In this document: positions 1 to 13,228 of the stretch, piece after piece
Layout of the letters: every line of letters starts with the position of its first letter
Position numbering within the stretch: the first letter of the stretch is position 1
From: Warburgia ugandensis
Taxonomy: Eukaryota > Streptophyta > Magnoliopsida > Canellales > Canellaceae
Length of the DNA stretch: 64,000 nucleotides
Reading direction: 5' to 3'
Assembly: GCA_035236585.1 (NCBI GenBank)
Contig: CP141132.1
Coordinates: 25,565,445 to 25,629,444 of the forward strand
Translations under genes and position numbers: made by a program
Notes under the pieces: model-generated
Seen by the model: the letters and a program-made list of their open reading frames with translations, nothing else
What the model was told of the DNA's origin: nothing
Database searches by the model: none

Positions 1-3000
1 ATCTATCTCAAAATCCTTAGATGCCTATACTTCTCTCATCATGTATAGGATAGTCTCCTTGGATGACCAGACTCTCCTACTCGTATACTTCATACTTCTT
101 TGAGATTATATGATCTTATTTCTCATAGTCCTTTTTGAATAGCATGGGATAATCCCTTTTTCCTCTTGTCTTCCATCTAGTGATCTCTTCATCATCCACA
201 TCTCCTTTTAATGGTTGGTTGTATGTCATTAGTAAGTGTCCAACAAAAAGGTTACATTCTTTCTATTGTGTCTAACTTTGCTTCTTATCTTTTATATTTG
301 TCCCCAAGATACTTCAATAACTGACATAGTATCATGTGCTCTATAGCCAAACCCTTGATTAACTTCAAATTTCAACTATCTGTCACTTTTCTACTATAAC
401 TTGTGTCCTCAACCCATATTATAAAATAAATTAATTCAAGTAGCATCCTCAATCAGTAATACTATCTCATATTACGATTAGGATATCCGAACTGTACATC
501 AAGTTTCATATATGTTTAAGCCATCCAATGCTTTTCTCCCTAAAGAGTTTATGCAAACTCATGTCAAATGTTTTATGGTTAATTCATCATCATGGGTCAA
601 ATGTTCTTGTCCAAAGTCCTATCTCACTATTCACATTAATTAAGTCTCTTATTCATCACCGAGTACCCTTACTAGGTCATGGTTGAATCCTTTGTCATCA
701 TCCTCTTTGTCCTTTCTTTGCTTGATGGTTTTCTTCGTAATCTTTTAGTCCAAAAGTTCTATACTCAACCCAGTAGGATTAGTCCTTACGAAATTCCTTC
801 AATTGATTTTTCATACTTGGTATATGCACATAACAACTATCTTTTTGTCTAAAGGCAACGTAACATCAAATCTTCACCTTATAGTGTGCTAGCCATCTCA
901 CCTTTTCTCCTTCCATCCCCTATGTCGATATATTGTTCAATCTTTTATCAAGGCTTTATCGTCAACCATGCAGTCTATATTGTCAGGAGGTATCCTCATA
1001 AGTAGTGATTTTCTCAATTCCTCAAATTTTATCCTTCAAATGCCTCCTCATACTTAGCTTATAATAGTAGTTCTCGTTCAATAGCTACTACATCAAGTTA
1101 TGCTGAAACTGTTAAATCATCAGATTTGAAAAACACTCAAGTAAGCATGGAACATTTTCGTAGACATATAGAAAGAATTTATTTGATTACCTATTGATCT
1201 CTTTCCAGATATATCTATGTCATAAGCTTAAGGGTCTCTAAAGTGATTGGTACTTATCTACCTTTCTTTTCAATCCAAGTCAGCAGCATCTTTCAGACCC
1301 ACAGTGATTTCTATGGTTTGTAATGGTATCTATTCCGGTTTGGAAAAATCTGTCTCATTGGTGTAGATCACTTCTTATTTTTGTTCCTATCTCAGTTGCA
1401 ACTGTCCTCATCAACTGACCTCATACCCTCAATTGACTTAGTCTAACAAGTACTTCTTTTAAGGAAAACTCAAGTCTAAATACTTATAACATCCCTCTGA
1501 GTATATAACTTCGACTACTAACATATTTGATTAAATATGGTGGGATACCTTTATTTAGTCAACAGTACTCTAAAGGTAATGACTAAATAATGGTCTTAAG
1601 ATATTTGCTCTTCCAAATCCACGATCGCAGACCTCAATTCAATCTTTGATGGTACCCTAATTTGCTGAAGAAAGACAAATGGACAAGTCACTGTCTCGGC
1701 TTAATTCCTTTTTCAATATACTTTATTTACTCATGTAGTGGCAAGGTAGGATATCACCAAATTTTCCTTTTTCTGGACTACAACCACTAGTGTTTCTTAT
1801 ATGTTAATGGAATAGTAAATATAGCCATCAAACTACTTGTAGAATTTAATTTCTAGTTGGTCACCATTCTACTTTGAAAATTTTCGGCAGCATAATGTCC
1901 TTAAATTTGATACTCTACTCAAAGTCTTAAATCTCATCTGCTTTATCTCTATTATACTCTTTTACAATAAAATCACCAACTCCACTAGTATTATTCCTTC
2001 AAATTTGATTGGTTTGACCTTCCCATAGGATTCAAGATGAAAAATTTGTATGTATCTCCATAAAGTCATGATCTTCTTCTTTTGAATATTCAATATTCAT
2101 TGAATACTGGTAGTTACATCTCTATCTCTTTCTTTCTTTTCTTCAAAATTCTCATTTTTGTCTACCTAGATAAATGTCTTCATGTGCTTTGTTGCATATA
2201 ATAGATACTACATCTACTCCTTTACTTAACAGATATGATACACTAAATGCTTCTACGAAATTCTAAACTGTCTTAAGATCATTGAAATCCTCAATTGCCT
2301 ATAGCCTCAATAAAATTCATACAATGTCTTAATAATGGCATTGACGTTTTGATCATGCTATACTTTTCTTACAAGTTCCTGTTAGGATCAATCTATTATT
2401 ATCCTTAGTATTATCATCAAAATCTTTTGATAACTCGGTTGAATTCATTTCCCTATCATATTCGTGTTATGTTTCTCTTAATCACATAATATGTCACTTG
2501 TATAGATCTTCTTATTTGCTCCATAATACTCAGGTAGTTATTATTCGATAGCACTTCACTCTTCATAAGACTCCAATTAAGGTATCCAAAATTAAGCTAA
2601 GTCCTTCAGGATCCATACCTTTGTGATCTAATACGAGTCACAGTTATCTCCTAGTATCATCTTGTATGCACATCCCTATTAGATTATCATCAAAATCTTC
2701 TCAAAGTCCGTATTTTACATCCCTTATCATATTCATATTCTGATATTCTTTATGATGGTAAGGTAGCTATCTAAGTTCTTCGATGTTCTCATCTTTGGTG
2801 AGATTGATCTATTACAGGTCAGAACTATCTACTAACAAGTCCACTAACATCTTCATTCATCATTCTCATCATAATCTAATTTATATATGAGTTTCCCTGT
2901 TTGCACCACTGCACAACAATCCTTACTGATAAGATTTAAGCCATCCAATATCTAAGTATTTGCTAGACCCATCCCCTTTTTCACCTATTTGTTTATGGTG

Positions 3001-3143
3001 AAATGCCTTGAACATTAATATTGTAATCTTCAAATAGAAGTAGTCATCTCTACTACTTCTATTTATACTACTTCTTCTTGATTTTTTTCTATTGTCTATG
3101 ACCCTTGGACATGCTGGACTGGCTGTGAAAGGATAAAACCTAG
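1..3143 (-). other. Non-coding interior of the LARD-like element
   Basis: A+T-rich sequence dense in stops. The first bases after the primer site on the minus strand keep the leader motif CACAGCC found in related elements, but no gag follows. Two loosely similar direct copies occur near 2411-2470 and 2683-2740; both begin ATTATCATCAAAATCTT and run into a CATATTC motif. The short frames here (for example 2923-3180, which straddles primer site and LTR) match no retroelement protein. The sequence could instead be a badly decayed coding region from another family. Confidence 0.5.
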
Positions 3144-3155
3144 GCTCTGATACCA
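3144..3155 (-). other. Primer-binding site (initiator Met tRNA)
   Basis: The minus strand reads TGGTATCAGAGC, complementary to the 3' end of plant initiator methionine tRNA. It begins two bases inside the LTR end (CA at 3159-3158). It fixes both the orientation of the element and the inner border of the LTR. Confidence 0.9.
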
Positions 3156-3157
3156 AC

Positions 3158-5385
3158 TGTGACGACCCGGGTTTTCCCATGCATTTTTAAATGCAATATC
3201 TAATTCCTAAGGCGCGATGCATCCCTATTTGAAACCCATTTTATGAAAACCATGCAATGCAGCGAAAAATCTTTAGTTTTAAACTCATTTTGAAAACCGC
3301 GAGTGTCATTTGCTTTCACAAAAACCAAAGTATTTTTTGAAAAACTTTAGAAATCATAAATGTTTTCCCAGGTTTATCCAGTCACAGCTCATAGCCCAAC
3401 TATAATTAAATACAAATACATGTCCAAAGGGTAGAGTGTTTACTTACATGTCTCTTCTTTTGATTTACTTGCTCATAGCACTAACATCTCCTGAGGCGTC
3501 TTCTACTCGTGAATGGAGCTATCCTGAAAAATGATATATTTGGGTGTCTTCTATCACGGGCGTATCCTGTCCTTAAGTGCTTACTTGTGTCTGAAAAATG
3601 TTAAGGATTGGGTGAGTATATACTATACTCAGTAGGAGTCCATCACTACTAGTTTTACAATGCATGCTGCGTTTAAAATCATATGCTCTTTAAAACATGT
3701 GCATGTTTGAATACTCATGTTCAATATCGATATTAAAAACCATTGTCGAATTGGAATACTAACGACTTAAAGAATCGCATAATCCAAGTCGAAAGTATCA
3801 TATATATATCATAAACATAATGATATGCATAAGATGCTCAACTGAATCCAACTCATGGATATATGGTATGGTCGACCAACCTCATGTCTTGCCATATACA
3901 ATGCAAGTAAATCCTCAAAACATAGGGCCCACTATGCCCACAACCTCACCGCCGTGTGGTCCCCGGGTACCTAGGGACACAGGGTCATAGCCTCCACGGG
4001 GCATATGACACTTTGACCCAATGCCGTGACACCAGTGGTAGCCCCCTGTACCACATGCAGTCGAAGCAGGGACATGCCTTTTTGGCGCGGTACCCTTTCC
4101 ACCTTATAGTGGTAGAGGCTGGGAGGCCACCCCAAACCTCTCGGCATAGCGCCCACGAGCTTACTAGCCCAAATCATATACGATCAATCAAGCAAAAACC
4201 TCTTTTTCAAAACCTGTCCTCTTTGGGTCCCTCACAACTGCCTACCCAGCATCTTTTGGGCACTCCAGCGTCTTTTGGTAACCCTCAAGGACATGCAATT
4301 TTTCAAAACTCAATAACCACAAATCATGCAATTATATGCAATTGTTTGCAAAACATATCTATGCATAATGTATTTGTCATAAGCATGCTAAATTCATTTG
4401 TAAAATTAAGTCATGCTAAATAAGTCATATAACTTATACTTAAAACATGCATTCAAAACAATCATGGGCTCTTTTTAAAAGTCTAGTAGCGATAGAGCAC
4501 CTACCTGGCTAGATCGCTCTAATCCCCTTGTCCTCGTATGCTCCTGAACATGGTTTAGGGGAACAAGGTTAGCTTTGCCTATTTTTATAAGTTTTAGAAT
4601 AGTTTACCACACTACTTAGGAATTAAGGGTTCATTGTCATGCCTAAGGGTTTCCTAAGGTCCCTAATTGAGCCTTGGTATAGTCTGTTTTACAAAGGTTT
4701 AGTAGCCCCGCACCACTATTATGGTTTAAGGGTCATACCTACCTTAGATAAGGCCTTGATCAGGTACTTTATAGTTTGAGTGTGTCCGCATCGTCGATAC
4801 GGACACAACGCCTTTCACGGCGCCTCAATCGGAGTCCTAGAACTCAAGTTATAGGCTTTTTAGTACCGAGTGTACATAGAAGACCTTTAAGAGGTGGAAG
4901 CCCGGGACGCGTCAGCGGCGTGCGCCCCAGCAAGCATGTCTATAGATGCACCGGGCTTACGCCCGTCGTTCTCATTTGTGGGCGCATCTAGACGCGCCCG
5001 TCGAGTTTTCTCAATGCACAAGATGCGTTTCGGTTTGACGGGGACCTGGGCGTCCTAGGGACGCCCTAGTTCGACCCTGTCGAACCAATGCACCCCAGGG
5101 ACCGTCCCTGGGTCCTTTGTGGCTCCCTAGAGCCCAGTGTTGCATGATTTTTCATGCAAAAACTTGGGGAAACTTATCCTAGGACTAAGGGGGAGACGGG
5201 TTTAGAGGGGTTTTGGGCATACTTGGTTCGTGGCTGGGTTTTTCCCATGTTTTCTCCTCTTGTTTGCTTCTCCATGATGGGTTTTTCCCAAGCTTTTGGG
5301 CTGCCATTAGAGGTGCCCAAGAGCTCTATCTATGAATGTCCAGTTCATTTTTGTTAAAAATAGTATAAATTGCTTGGGCATTACA
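3158..5385 (-). repeat. 5' LTR of the LARD-like element, short U3
   Basis: A 2228-bp LTR read from TGTAATGCCC at 5385 to TCGTCACA at 3158. From the TATA-equivalent position (5334-5327) to the end it is collinear with the LTRs at 54559-57162 and 58592-61212, sharing for example the tract around the tandem-stop region near 3620 and the G+C-rich block near 4900-5000. This shared part is 2177 bp, exactly the length in the 54559 LTR. Upstream only 51 bp of U3 remain, against 427 bp in the relative, and they do not align. The TATAAATA box of the relative reads CATAGATA here. A promoter of normal design is therefore missing. Confidence 0.85.
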
Positions 5386-6250
<865 letters not shown>

Positions 6251-8031
6251 AGTATCAATCAAGAAAGCAATAATAATTATGACTGGCTAACCTTTCTAGC
6301 ATTTGGTCAATAAATAGAAGAGAAAAATGATCATTCCTCGTGACCAAGTTTAGTTTTCGATAATCTATACAAACTCTCCACCTGATGGCCATGCGAGTGA
6401 GGACTAACTCATTATCCTCATTTTAGATTATTATGACTTCGGACTTCTTGGGTACAACCTAAACTGGGGCTGACCCAAGTGCTGTCAAATATATGCTAGA
6501 TGACGCAAACATCTAGGAGTTTTAGCACTTCATCTCTCACTACCTGTTTCATATTAGGATTTAGTCTCCTCTATATTTTCCTAGATGGTTTAGCATTTTC
6601 TTCTAAGTGAATTCTATGTATGCACACAATAGGGCTAATCCCTTTAATGTCTGCTATGGTCCACCCCAAAGATATCTTATGTTCTCTAAGAACATCAAGA
6701 AGCTTACCTTCCTATTCTTATCTAGATCTGAGGCTATGATTATATGAAAGGATTCATTTGGTCCTAAACTAGAATATTTTAGATTTTCTAGGAGTGTCTT
6801 AAGGATGAAGGAAGGTGGTTTTTCTACTAAAGGTATAGGGACGGAATTTGAAGGAGGAAGAGGTTCCACTAGAGGTCCCCATTTGGAGGTATCCATTATA
6901 TGCACAGCATCAAAAGATTATTTACCTCATCAATGGATTTGTCTATGCCCTAGATATGCCTTAAGTGGGTCTAAATTAGCCAATGGTGTATTAGCATCTC
7001 GAATTGGACCTCCAATTAGATTAACCACACATGAATCATCAAGGTCTAGATGTTGATAATTGACACTAAAAACATTAATCTTTACTTTCATATTGTTGAA
7101 AGATAACTTTATCACACCATTTCTACAATTGATGATGACAATGGACTTTACCAAAGATGGTCATCCAAGAATTACCACGATATAGATCGGAGTCTGACAC
7201 AAGCTAAGTATCTAGGACAATAAAATCTATTGAGAAGTAAAATTGGTCCACCTATATTAAATCATCCTCAACCATACCACGTGGAATCTTTACTCATCTA
7301 TTTGCTAACTACAAAGTGGTCTTGGTTGGATTAAGGTCACCGAGCCCAAGTTTCTCATAAATAGAATATGGCAATAGGTTTACACTAGTAATGCTTTATC
7401 AATGACATGATCTCCAATAACACAAGACATGGTAGGACAACCTGGATCTTTTAACTTAAGAGGGGTATGGTGCTAGATTAAAGAGCTCACCTGTTTGGTG
7501 AGGAAGGCTTTCTTTTGCACATTAAGCTTAAGCTTTTGTTTGCAGAGCACTTTGAGAAATTTGGCTCAAGCAAAAATGTCTTTAATAGCATCAAGTAATG
7601 GGATATTGTTTGAATATGCTTAAGCACATCCATTATCTCATGGAAATTAGTTCCTTTCTTAGCCTTATTTAGGAATTAAGAGAATGGGGCTCTAGCACAT
7701 AAGGTGCCTCCACTATAGGCTCAAATGAGGTAGGAGATTTTTGCCTTTTCTCTTTCTCCTATGTTTTAGCTAGTTCATTCTCCTCTAAAGTTTGCTCAAT
7801 TTGCCCTACATTGTTATGTATTAGACAGCTAATCCTAAGGGAAGTTATGGACTTTGCTTACTGATGGGACCTTTGTGAATTTGAATTGGACCCTATTATA
7901 AAATGTCCCCTAGGGTTTGGAACTGGCTGACTAGGAAATTGTCCCTTTCCTCTATCACTCAAAGCAATTGACAACTAGCTCATTTGCATTTCTAATTTGG
8001 AAATAGCTTAAGAATTGGAATCATTACTCTA
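6251..8031 (-). pseudogene. Athila-type gag C-terminus, protease and RT start (broken)
   Basis: Read leftward from 8031. The gag tail has the motif QFPSQPVPNPRGHF (about 7930-7890) and a conserved SPTSFEPIVEAPYV block (about 7740-7690). A retropepsin region follows (about 7460-7000), with CVIGDHVIDKALL, the LLPYSIYEKLGLG motif and INCRNGVIKLSF. The start of RT follows (about 6680-6251), with GWTIADIKGISP, RLNPNMKQVV and DHFSLLFIDQMLERL, ending at FLD. These are standard Athila landmarks. Several in-frame stops and frame changes make it non-functional. The protease catalytic loop (normally DLGAS between ALL and VNLLP) is missing near 7384-7388. Confidence 0.85.
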
Positions 8032-8036
8032 TCTAC

Positions 8037-10730
8037 TGATAAGTTTTTAAATTTTACATAAAAACAACCAATTAGTTACCCATGTGTTACAACTTATAGG
8101 GTTAAGTTGAGTTTTTAGACCAAAATTCATAACACATATTTCTTTTTACCTAATGAAGAAAAAGATTTTATTTTATAGGTATAGAAGCTAATCCAAGGTA
8201 AGTATGTGATTAATCATGATTTTATAGGATTTAATTAAGGTTTTTTACTTTTTGTAGGAAGTAAGATGGTAATCCAACAGCCCAGATCAATTAGGATGAA
8301 ATTGAAGATCAAGATCAAAAGATAGAGACAAAACCTCAAAATCATCACTTCAACATAATTCAAAGGCCAAGATCATCTCATGGACTAGTAATGGATGTGA
8401 TTAAAGGAACTAAAGATATCCAAAGTGGGCCTATGAAGTAAGCCATGCATTCCCACCACCTTTGGCATGGAAGCCACTTAAGCAACCTTAACCATATGAG
8501 CCATGAGAGAAGGTGGCAAGCTAAGAAATTCAAGACAAACTATTCAAGCCACTCAAGCCAAGGGATGGAGCCAAGAAGTCAAGCTGAGAAAGTTTCCAAA
8601 GCCAGCTATGAAGCCTAGCCAATGGTGCCTTCAAAGTTAGTCATCTAAACCAGCAAGCTAAGCTAAATGGAAGGCTAGGATTGAAGGAGATTCAAGAAAT
8701 TTATCCATGAGATATTTTGAAGATAATTAAGGGAAATATATAAGAATAAGATGGCATGTTGACCAATGGATAAGAGTATTCAACTTTTAGTGTTGTTCTC
8801 ACTTTTTCGTTAATTTCTACCGCACCCTTAAGATGTACTACAAATTTCCTTTGTAGAGTAGCATCTTTCCAAAACTCTATTTCATTCCACCTCTTAGGAA
8901 ATTTCCCAACCAACCAAAACTCTCCACCTAACACCCTCCATATCACTCCCACCCACTTTCCTAAAACAAAGGAGGTTCAACATATTTGGAAGGGGGGAGA
9001 CACCCCTTCATAAAAAGGTGGCGTCTCCCACCTACTCCTCCCCTTAAGACAGCCACCTCCTTCCACACACTTTCCTATTTGATATCCTAACTTTTCCCCG
9101 ATACTAGACATTCAAATTGACATAATTTAATCCCCACCATACCTTAGCATTAGGGAAACCTAGAAAAAATAGGAGAATAAGCTTAAAAACCTAGCAACAT
9201 CCAAGCAAGAGGACTTTCACTTAAGGGAAAAAGATGTCTCATCCTTCGGAGGAGATGCTCCCTTCCTACAGCCCACTTTCATATCTTTTTCTTTTTGTTT
9301 TGTGGACTATCTGGGTGCTGCCACATCCTTCCAAGGTGTATGCTTCTTCCTCAAGTGTTCAACCTAAAATTTTTAGGGTTTTTGATTCATCTTTGAAGGT
9401 TGGTTAACTTCCTTGTTCTCTTTGTTGGAATTTACTTCATTTCATGCTAGTTTGCATTTTTTCCTTTATCTTTTCTTGCTTTTGAACTAAGATTCAAGGC
9501 TGGTTTTCCCATGAAGTGACAGCCAAGGGAAGTCATCTTGAATCTAGTTTTTCCATTTACCTTTCATTACATCCTTGTTCTCTTTCAGCCCTCTTGATTT
9601 CCAAGTTTGTTTTTGTTGTTTCCTTAGTTTTCCATAGGATTTTCCCTTGATTTCAAGCATGTTAGTTCATGAGTGATTGTTGGACCATTTAAGAATAAAT
9701 TGGCTTGTAATTAAGGATTGATTAAGATTAAGTGAACATCATTGTAATAGAATTAAAATTTCAGATTTGGAGTACATTTATGGGGTATTATGTTGATGAC
9801 TTTTTGGATGTGATTCAATGAAGTTAGTTGGAATTTTCAATTCATGTTTGTGTCCAGCAGTTAATTATCTTTGTTATTGAATATTTTATTGTACTAGAAG
9901 TGATTAATTCCATGTTTTACATGTTCTAATCATTGAATGTTTCAATTACCATGCTGTTGGAATTTCTTTGCATGAATGGTTTGTGTTAATTTCCAGCACC
10001 ATATAATCATGTTCACTTGGTTTTTCAAGAGCCCAACTAGATTGTTAGATAGCTTAGTTAATTTTACAAATAGATTACATGCTTAGGTCTCCAAAGTACT
10101 TGATTAAATCTACTCCTATCCAATGAATCATGCGTACCATTTCATGGTTACATGCATGATGCTTGGGTAGTTTTCCTTCTATTGTTTGTTAGTGGTAATT
10201 TTTCCTTTATTTTTCTAGTTGTAGTTAGATTCCATTAGTTTGCAACTTAGTTAGTTTGGAAAGTAATTAACTTTATCACACTTGCTAAAGTAGTTGATTT
10301 GGTTGCTTAGTTTTCTTAGTTTTGCATGATTCAGAAAGTAGTTTGTTAAAGCATGTTTTCCTTAGATTAATTGTTAATTTCATGTTCAGGAAAGTTAGTT
10401 TAGAAAAGTGCTTAATTGTATTTTAGGAAAGATTTTAGTTAGGAAAGTCATAAAATTAGAATTTTTTAATTTATGAGAGTTTTAATTTTAGAAACTGCAT
10501 GTTTTATGAAAGTTTTCAATTTATCATGTTTCTTGTTTTTGCTTAGTTTTCAATTGCATGTGTTAATTTAGATTCTTAGTTTAGGTCAAAAATTACTTGA
10601 ATTTATCTAGGTTAGATAGTTTTAAAGTAGAGACCACTAGCATCACATTAGTTCAACTCCTAGTGGGATCGGCCTCACTAGCATACTATATTGCAAATGA
10701 TTCATGTGCTTGTGAGTTAAAACAATAGCA
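8037..10730 (+). repeat. Solo LTR, Athila type
   Basis: A 2694-bp sequence starting TGATAAGTTTTTAAATTTTAC and ending in ACAATAGCA. It is flanked by TCTAC (8032-8036) and TCTAT (10731-10735), a 5-bp target duplication with one mismatch. Removing it rejoins the Athila gag reading on the minus strand. The LTR matches 34507-36770 (plus) and, as reverse complement, 18634-21210 and 38134-40157. The interior and second LTR are gone, as expected after LTR-LTR recombination. It contains the typical near-terminal GGGATCGGCCTCACTAGC block at about 10666. Confidence 0.82.
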
Positions 10731-10735
10731 TCTAT

Positions 10736-12052
10736 TTTCATTGATGGTATATCTAGTTCATCATGGTGTTTAAAAAAAAAAAATTCCATAAATAACTATT
10801 TAGTTTTCTCAAAGTTGATTTCTTTGGTTATCGAGGAAATTGAAAACCAGGAGGTTACTAGGGAACTAAAGTTCTAGGAAAGTTTTGAGTAGGGGGTCAT
10901 AGATGGACTCCCTAGTAATTGTTCTTAGACTATGATAAATTAGGATGCCTAGCCCATCCTGGATTGTAGGTCTCAGAGTATGGGTTATTGCTAGGGTTAC
11001 AATATGTGTTTAGAGCATTCACTTGTTCTAAAAGATATTGAGTGTATACTCTATTAGATGGACAAGTTGTGGTTAAATGTACCGAGTTAGAACAAATAGC
11101 ACAAACCACTTGTGGAGGTTTCATGGATGCACTTCTAGCCATGAAGGCATCAAGTTTTGCGTCTAGTTTTCATAACATATTTTCTACCTTGTCCACTTGT
11201 CTTTCCAAGGAGTCAAATTTATAAAACACATCTATGGTCACTCTTATTTCATAAAGTCCTCCTTTCTTTTGAGGGTGGTATTTCTTTCTCTCTTATTAGA
11301 ATAATCCCATTGCTGGGAATTTTTAGCTAATATTTGGCAGAACTCCCAAGCCTTTGTCTCAATTTTCAACATGAGGGCCCCTCCACTAGCTGCATCAACC
11401 ATCTGTCTATTTTGAGGTGTTGCTACCTCAAAAAAGTACTAAACTTGCTACAATTTTTCAAATCCATGGTAAGGGCACTGTTGCAGGACTTTATTTCACC
11501 TTTCCCAACATTCATAATATTGCTCAACATCCCTTAACTGGAAATTGATCATCTCCTTATGAAAGACATTAGTCTTATGGATGGGGAAGAATTTGTTTAG
11601 AAACTTTTTAGACAATTCGTCCCATGTGGTATTGGAACTGACTAATAAAGAATTTAACCATAATTTGGCCTCATCTTTCAATGAGAAGAGGAACAAGCTA
11701 ATTTTAATAGAATCATTTAAAACATTTAAGAATTTGAATGTAGTACAAATATCAAGGAATTCCTTGATATGTAGCTATGGATCCTCTCCCTATTTCTCTC
11801 TTGACCATTAAATGTTGGGAGTCACTGTATAACTCCAGGTTTAAGTTCAAAGTGGTTTGCATTGGTTGGTGGTAAGGCGATGCAGGATGGAATATTTATT
11901 TGGAGTTGGGCATAGAAATCTCTTATGGCCTTATGCTCAATTATAGCTAGTAGGTCTACCATGGGATTAGGAATTTTATTTTTCACCACTTGTCTATGAG
12001 TACATTCAATCTCAAGGTCAAATGGTACTAAATGTTTTGAGATCGATGTCAT
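10736..12052 (-). pseudogene. Athila-type gag, N-terminal and central part (broken)
   Basis: Structural capsid gene of the Athila element. It starts with a Met at 12052 and runs left through FELKPGVIQ (about 11840) to the capsid core, with FSLKDEAKLWLNSL and TTWDELSKKFLNKFFP (11690-11580). A short Cys/His stretch CAICSNSVHLTTTCP (about 11090) and YNPGWARHPN (about 10950) follow. These blocks are diagnostic of Athila gag. The frame changes several times and contains stops. It is cut at 10735 by the solo LTR and continues at 8031. Confidence 0.85.
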
Positions 12053-13228
12053 TGCTTACACTAAAATAAAAACCAATCTAAATGACTAAATGCAACTTCT
12101 AACTCTATATGATTTACAAGCAAACTTAATGGTCTACTAGCGATTTTTTTTTTATAATGTGTAGGGTGGTAGATTTTTAGATCTAGATCTAGATAGCTCC
12201 TCCTTTTATCTAGGCTTGACTACTACTTACCAGTTAGGTCCTACTTAGAGTGGTTAATACAATTCTCATGTAAGGAGGCATTTATACTTCAATAAACGTC
12301 AATGAAAGGCATGTAAAAATCACTTGGATTTTGGATACCTACTACAACCACAATGATCAAGAACCACTGGAGTGATAATAGATCTCCTCCTTCTAAAAAG
12401 GTCCTACAAGCTCGAAACCTTAAGTCTATTGCTACTTGATTTTCAATTAAGCTTTAAGGGCTGGGATAACAAACATACAAGGAATTGATTTGATTACTTA
12501 GGTGGGCTATGGATCTAGTGATGAAATCCAATCATTATCTTATGAGGGTTCTTGTGTGGCCCTCACTATTAATGTGTTTCATCCACCATAAAGCAACAAA
12601 CGTACAATGTAATACAAGGAAAGGGAGCATGCCAAAATCACATGGATTTTGGATACCTATTACAACCACAATGATCAAGAACTAGTAGAGTGATAATAGA
12701 TCTCCTCCTAAAAGGGTCCTACAAGCTCGAAACCCTAAATCTCTTGCTACTTGATTTTCAATTAAGCTTTAAGGCCTGGGATAACAAACATACAAAGAAT
12801 TGATTTGATTACCTAAGTGGGCTATGGATCTAGTGATGAAATCCAATCATTATCTTATGAGGGTTCCTATGTGGCCCTCACTATTAATGTGTTTCATCAA
12901 CCATAAAGCAATAAACATACAATATAATGCAAGGAAAGGGAAACTAATGCCTACCTATATGCTATCTAACAAAGGATACACATCTTAATAGATGGGGCAC
13001 TATAACAAGATAGACTATGCCTTAGTTATAGCCAAGCTTAGGCTAAACTTTGTTAAATAGATGTAATCTAATGCAACAACCCTAAATAAGGTGCAATAAG
13101 TTTAATGAATGACCCTAAACTATATGAATTCTACTACCATCCAATAATGAAAATTACATTAAATGCAACTACACTAAGAAAATAAAAGAGAGTTAGAGAA
13201 CTTATACTGGGGTTTCTAATGAAGATTG
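12053..13228 (-). other. Leader region of the Athila element
   Basis: Untranslated stretch between gag and the 5-kb solo LTR. It has no coding content. Its main feature is a two-copy tandem duplication of 318 bp. It is interrupted at 13229 and continues at 18266-18610. Confidence 0.6.
12309..12944. repeat. 318-bp tandem duplication
   Basis: Two adjacent copies, 12309-12626 and 12627-about 12944, both starting GCATG and both containing GGATTTTGGATACCTA, CCACAATGATCAAGAAC and TGGGCTATGGATCTAGTGATG. They differ by scattered substitutions and a few small indels, so the duplication is not recent. It lies in the Athila leader. Confidence 0.92.

Larger units (their letters stand above)
1..5385 (-). 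mobile_element. LARD-like Del/Tekay-type LTR retrotransposon, 5' part
   Basis: This is the 5' end of a minus-strand gypsy-type retrotransposon that runs off the left edge. Reading leftward, it has an LTR (5385 to 3158), a perfect 12-nt initiator-Met tRNA primer site (3155 to 3144) and more than 3.1 kb of interior. The LTR is clearly related to those of the gag-only element at 54559-61212. The interior shows no gag, protease, RT or integrase in any frame, although gag starts about 140 bp after the primer site in the relative. I therefore infer a large non-autonomous derivative (LARD). The base context right of the LTR is TATTG; the matching target duplication would lie outside the window. Confidence 0.7.

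Noticed and set aside
1751-1780. GATATCACCAAATTTT as an RT 'GYHQI' motif
   Set aside because: Isolated, with no neighbouring RT motifs in any frame.
12309-12944. Start of a satellite or CRISPR-like array
   Set aside because: Only two long adjacent copies, without spacers; an ordinary segmental tandem duplication.
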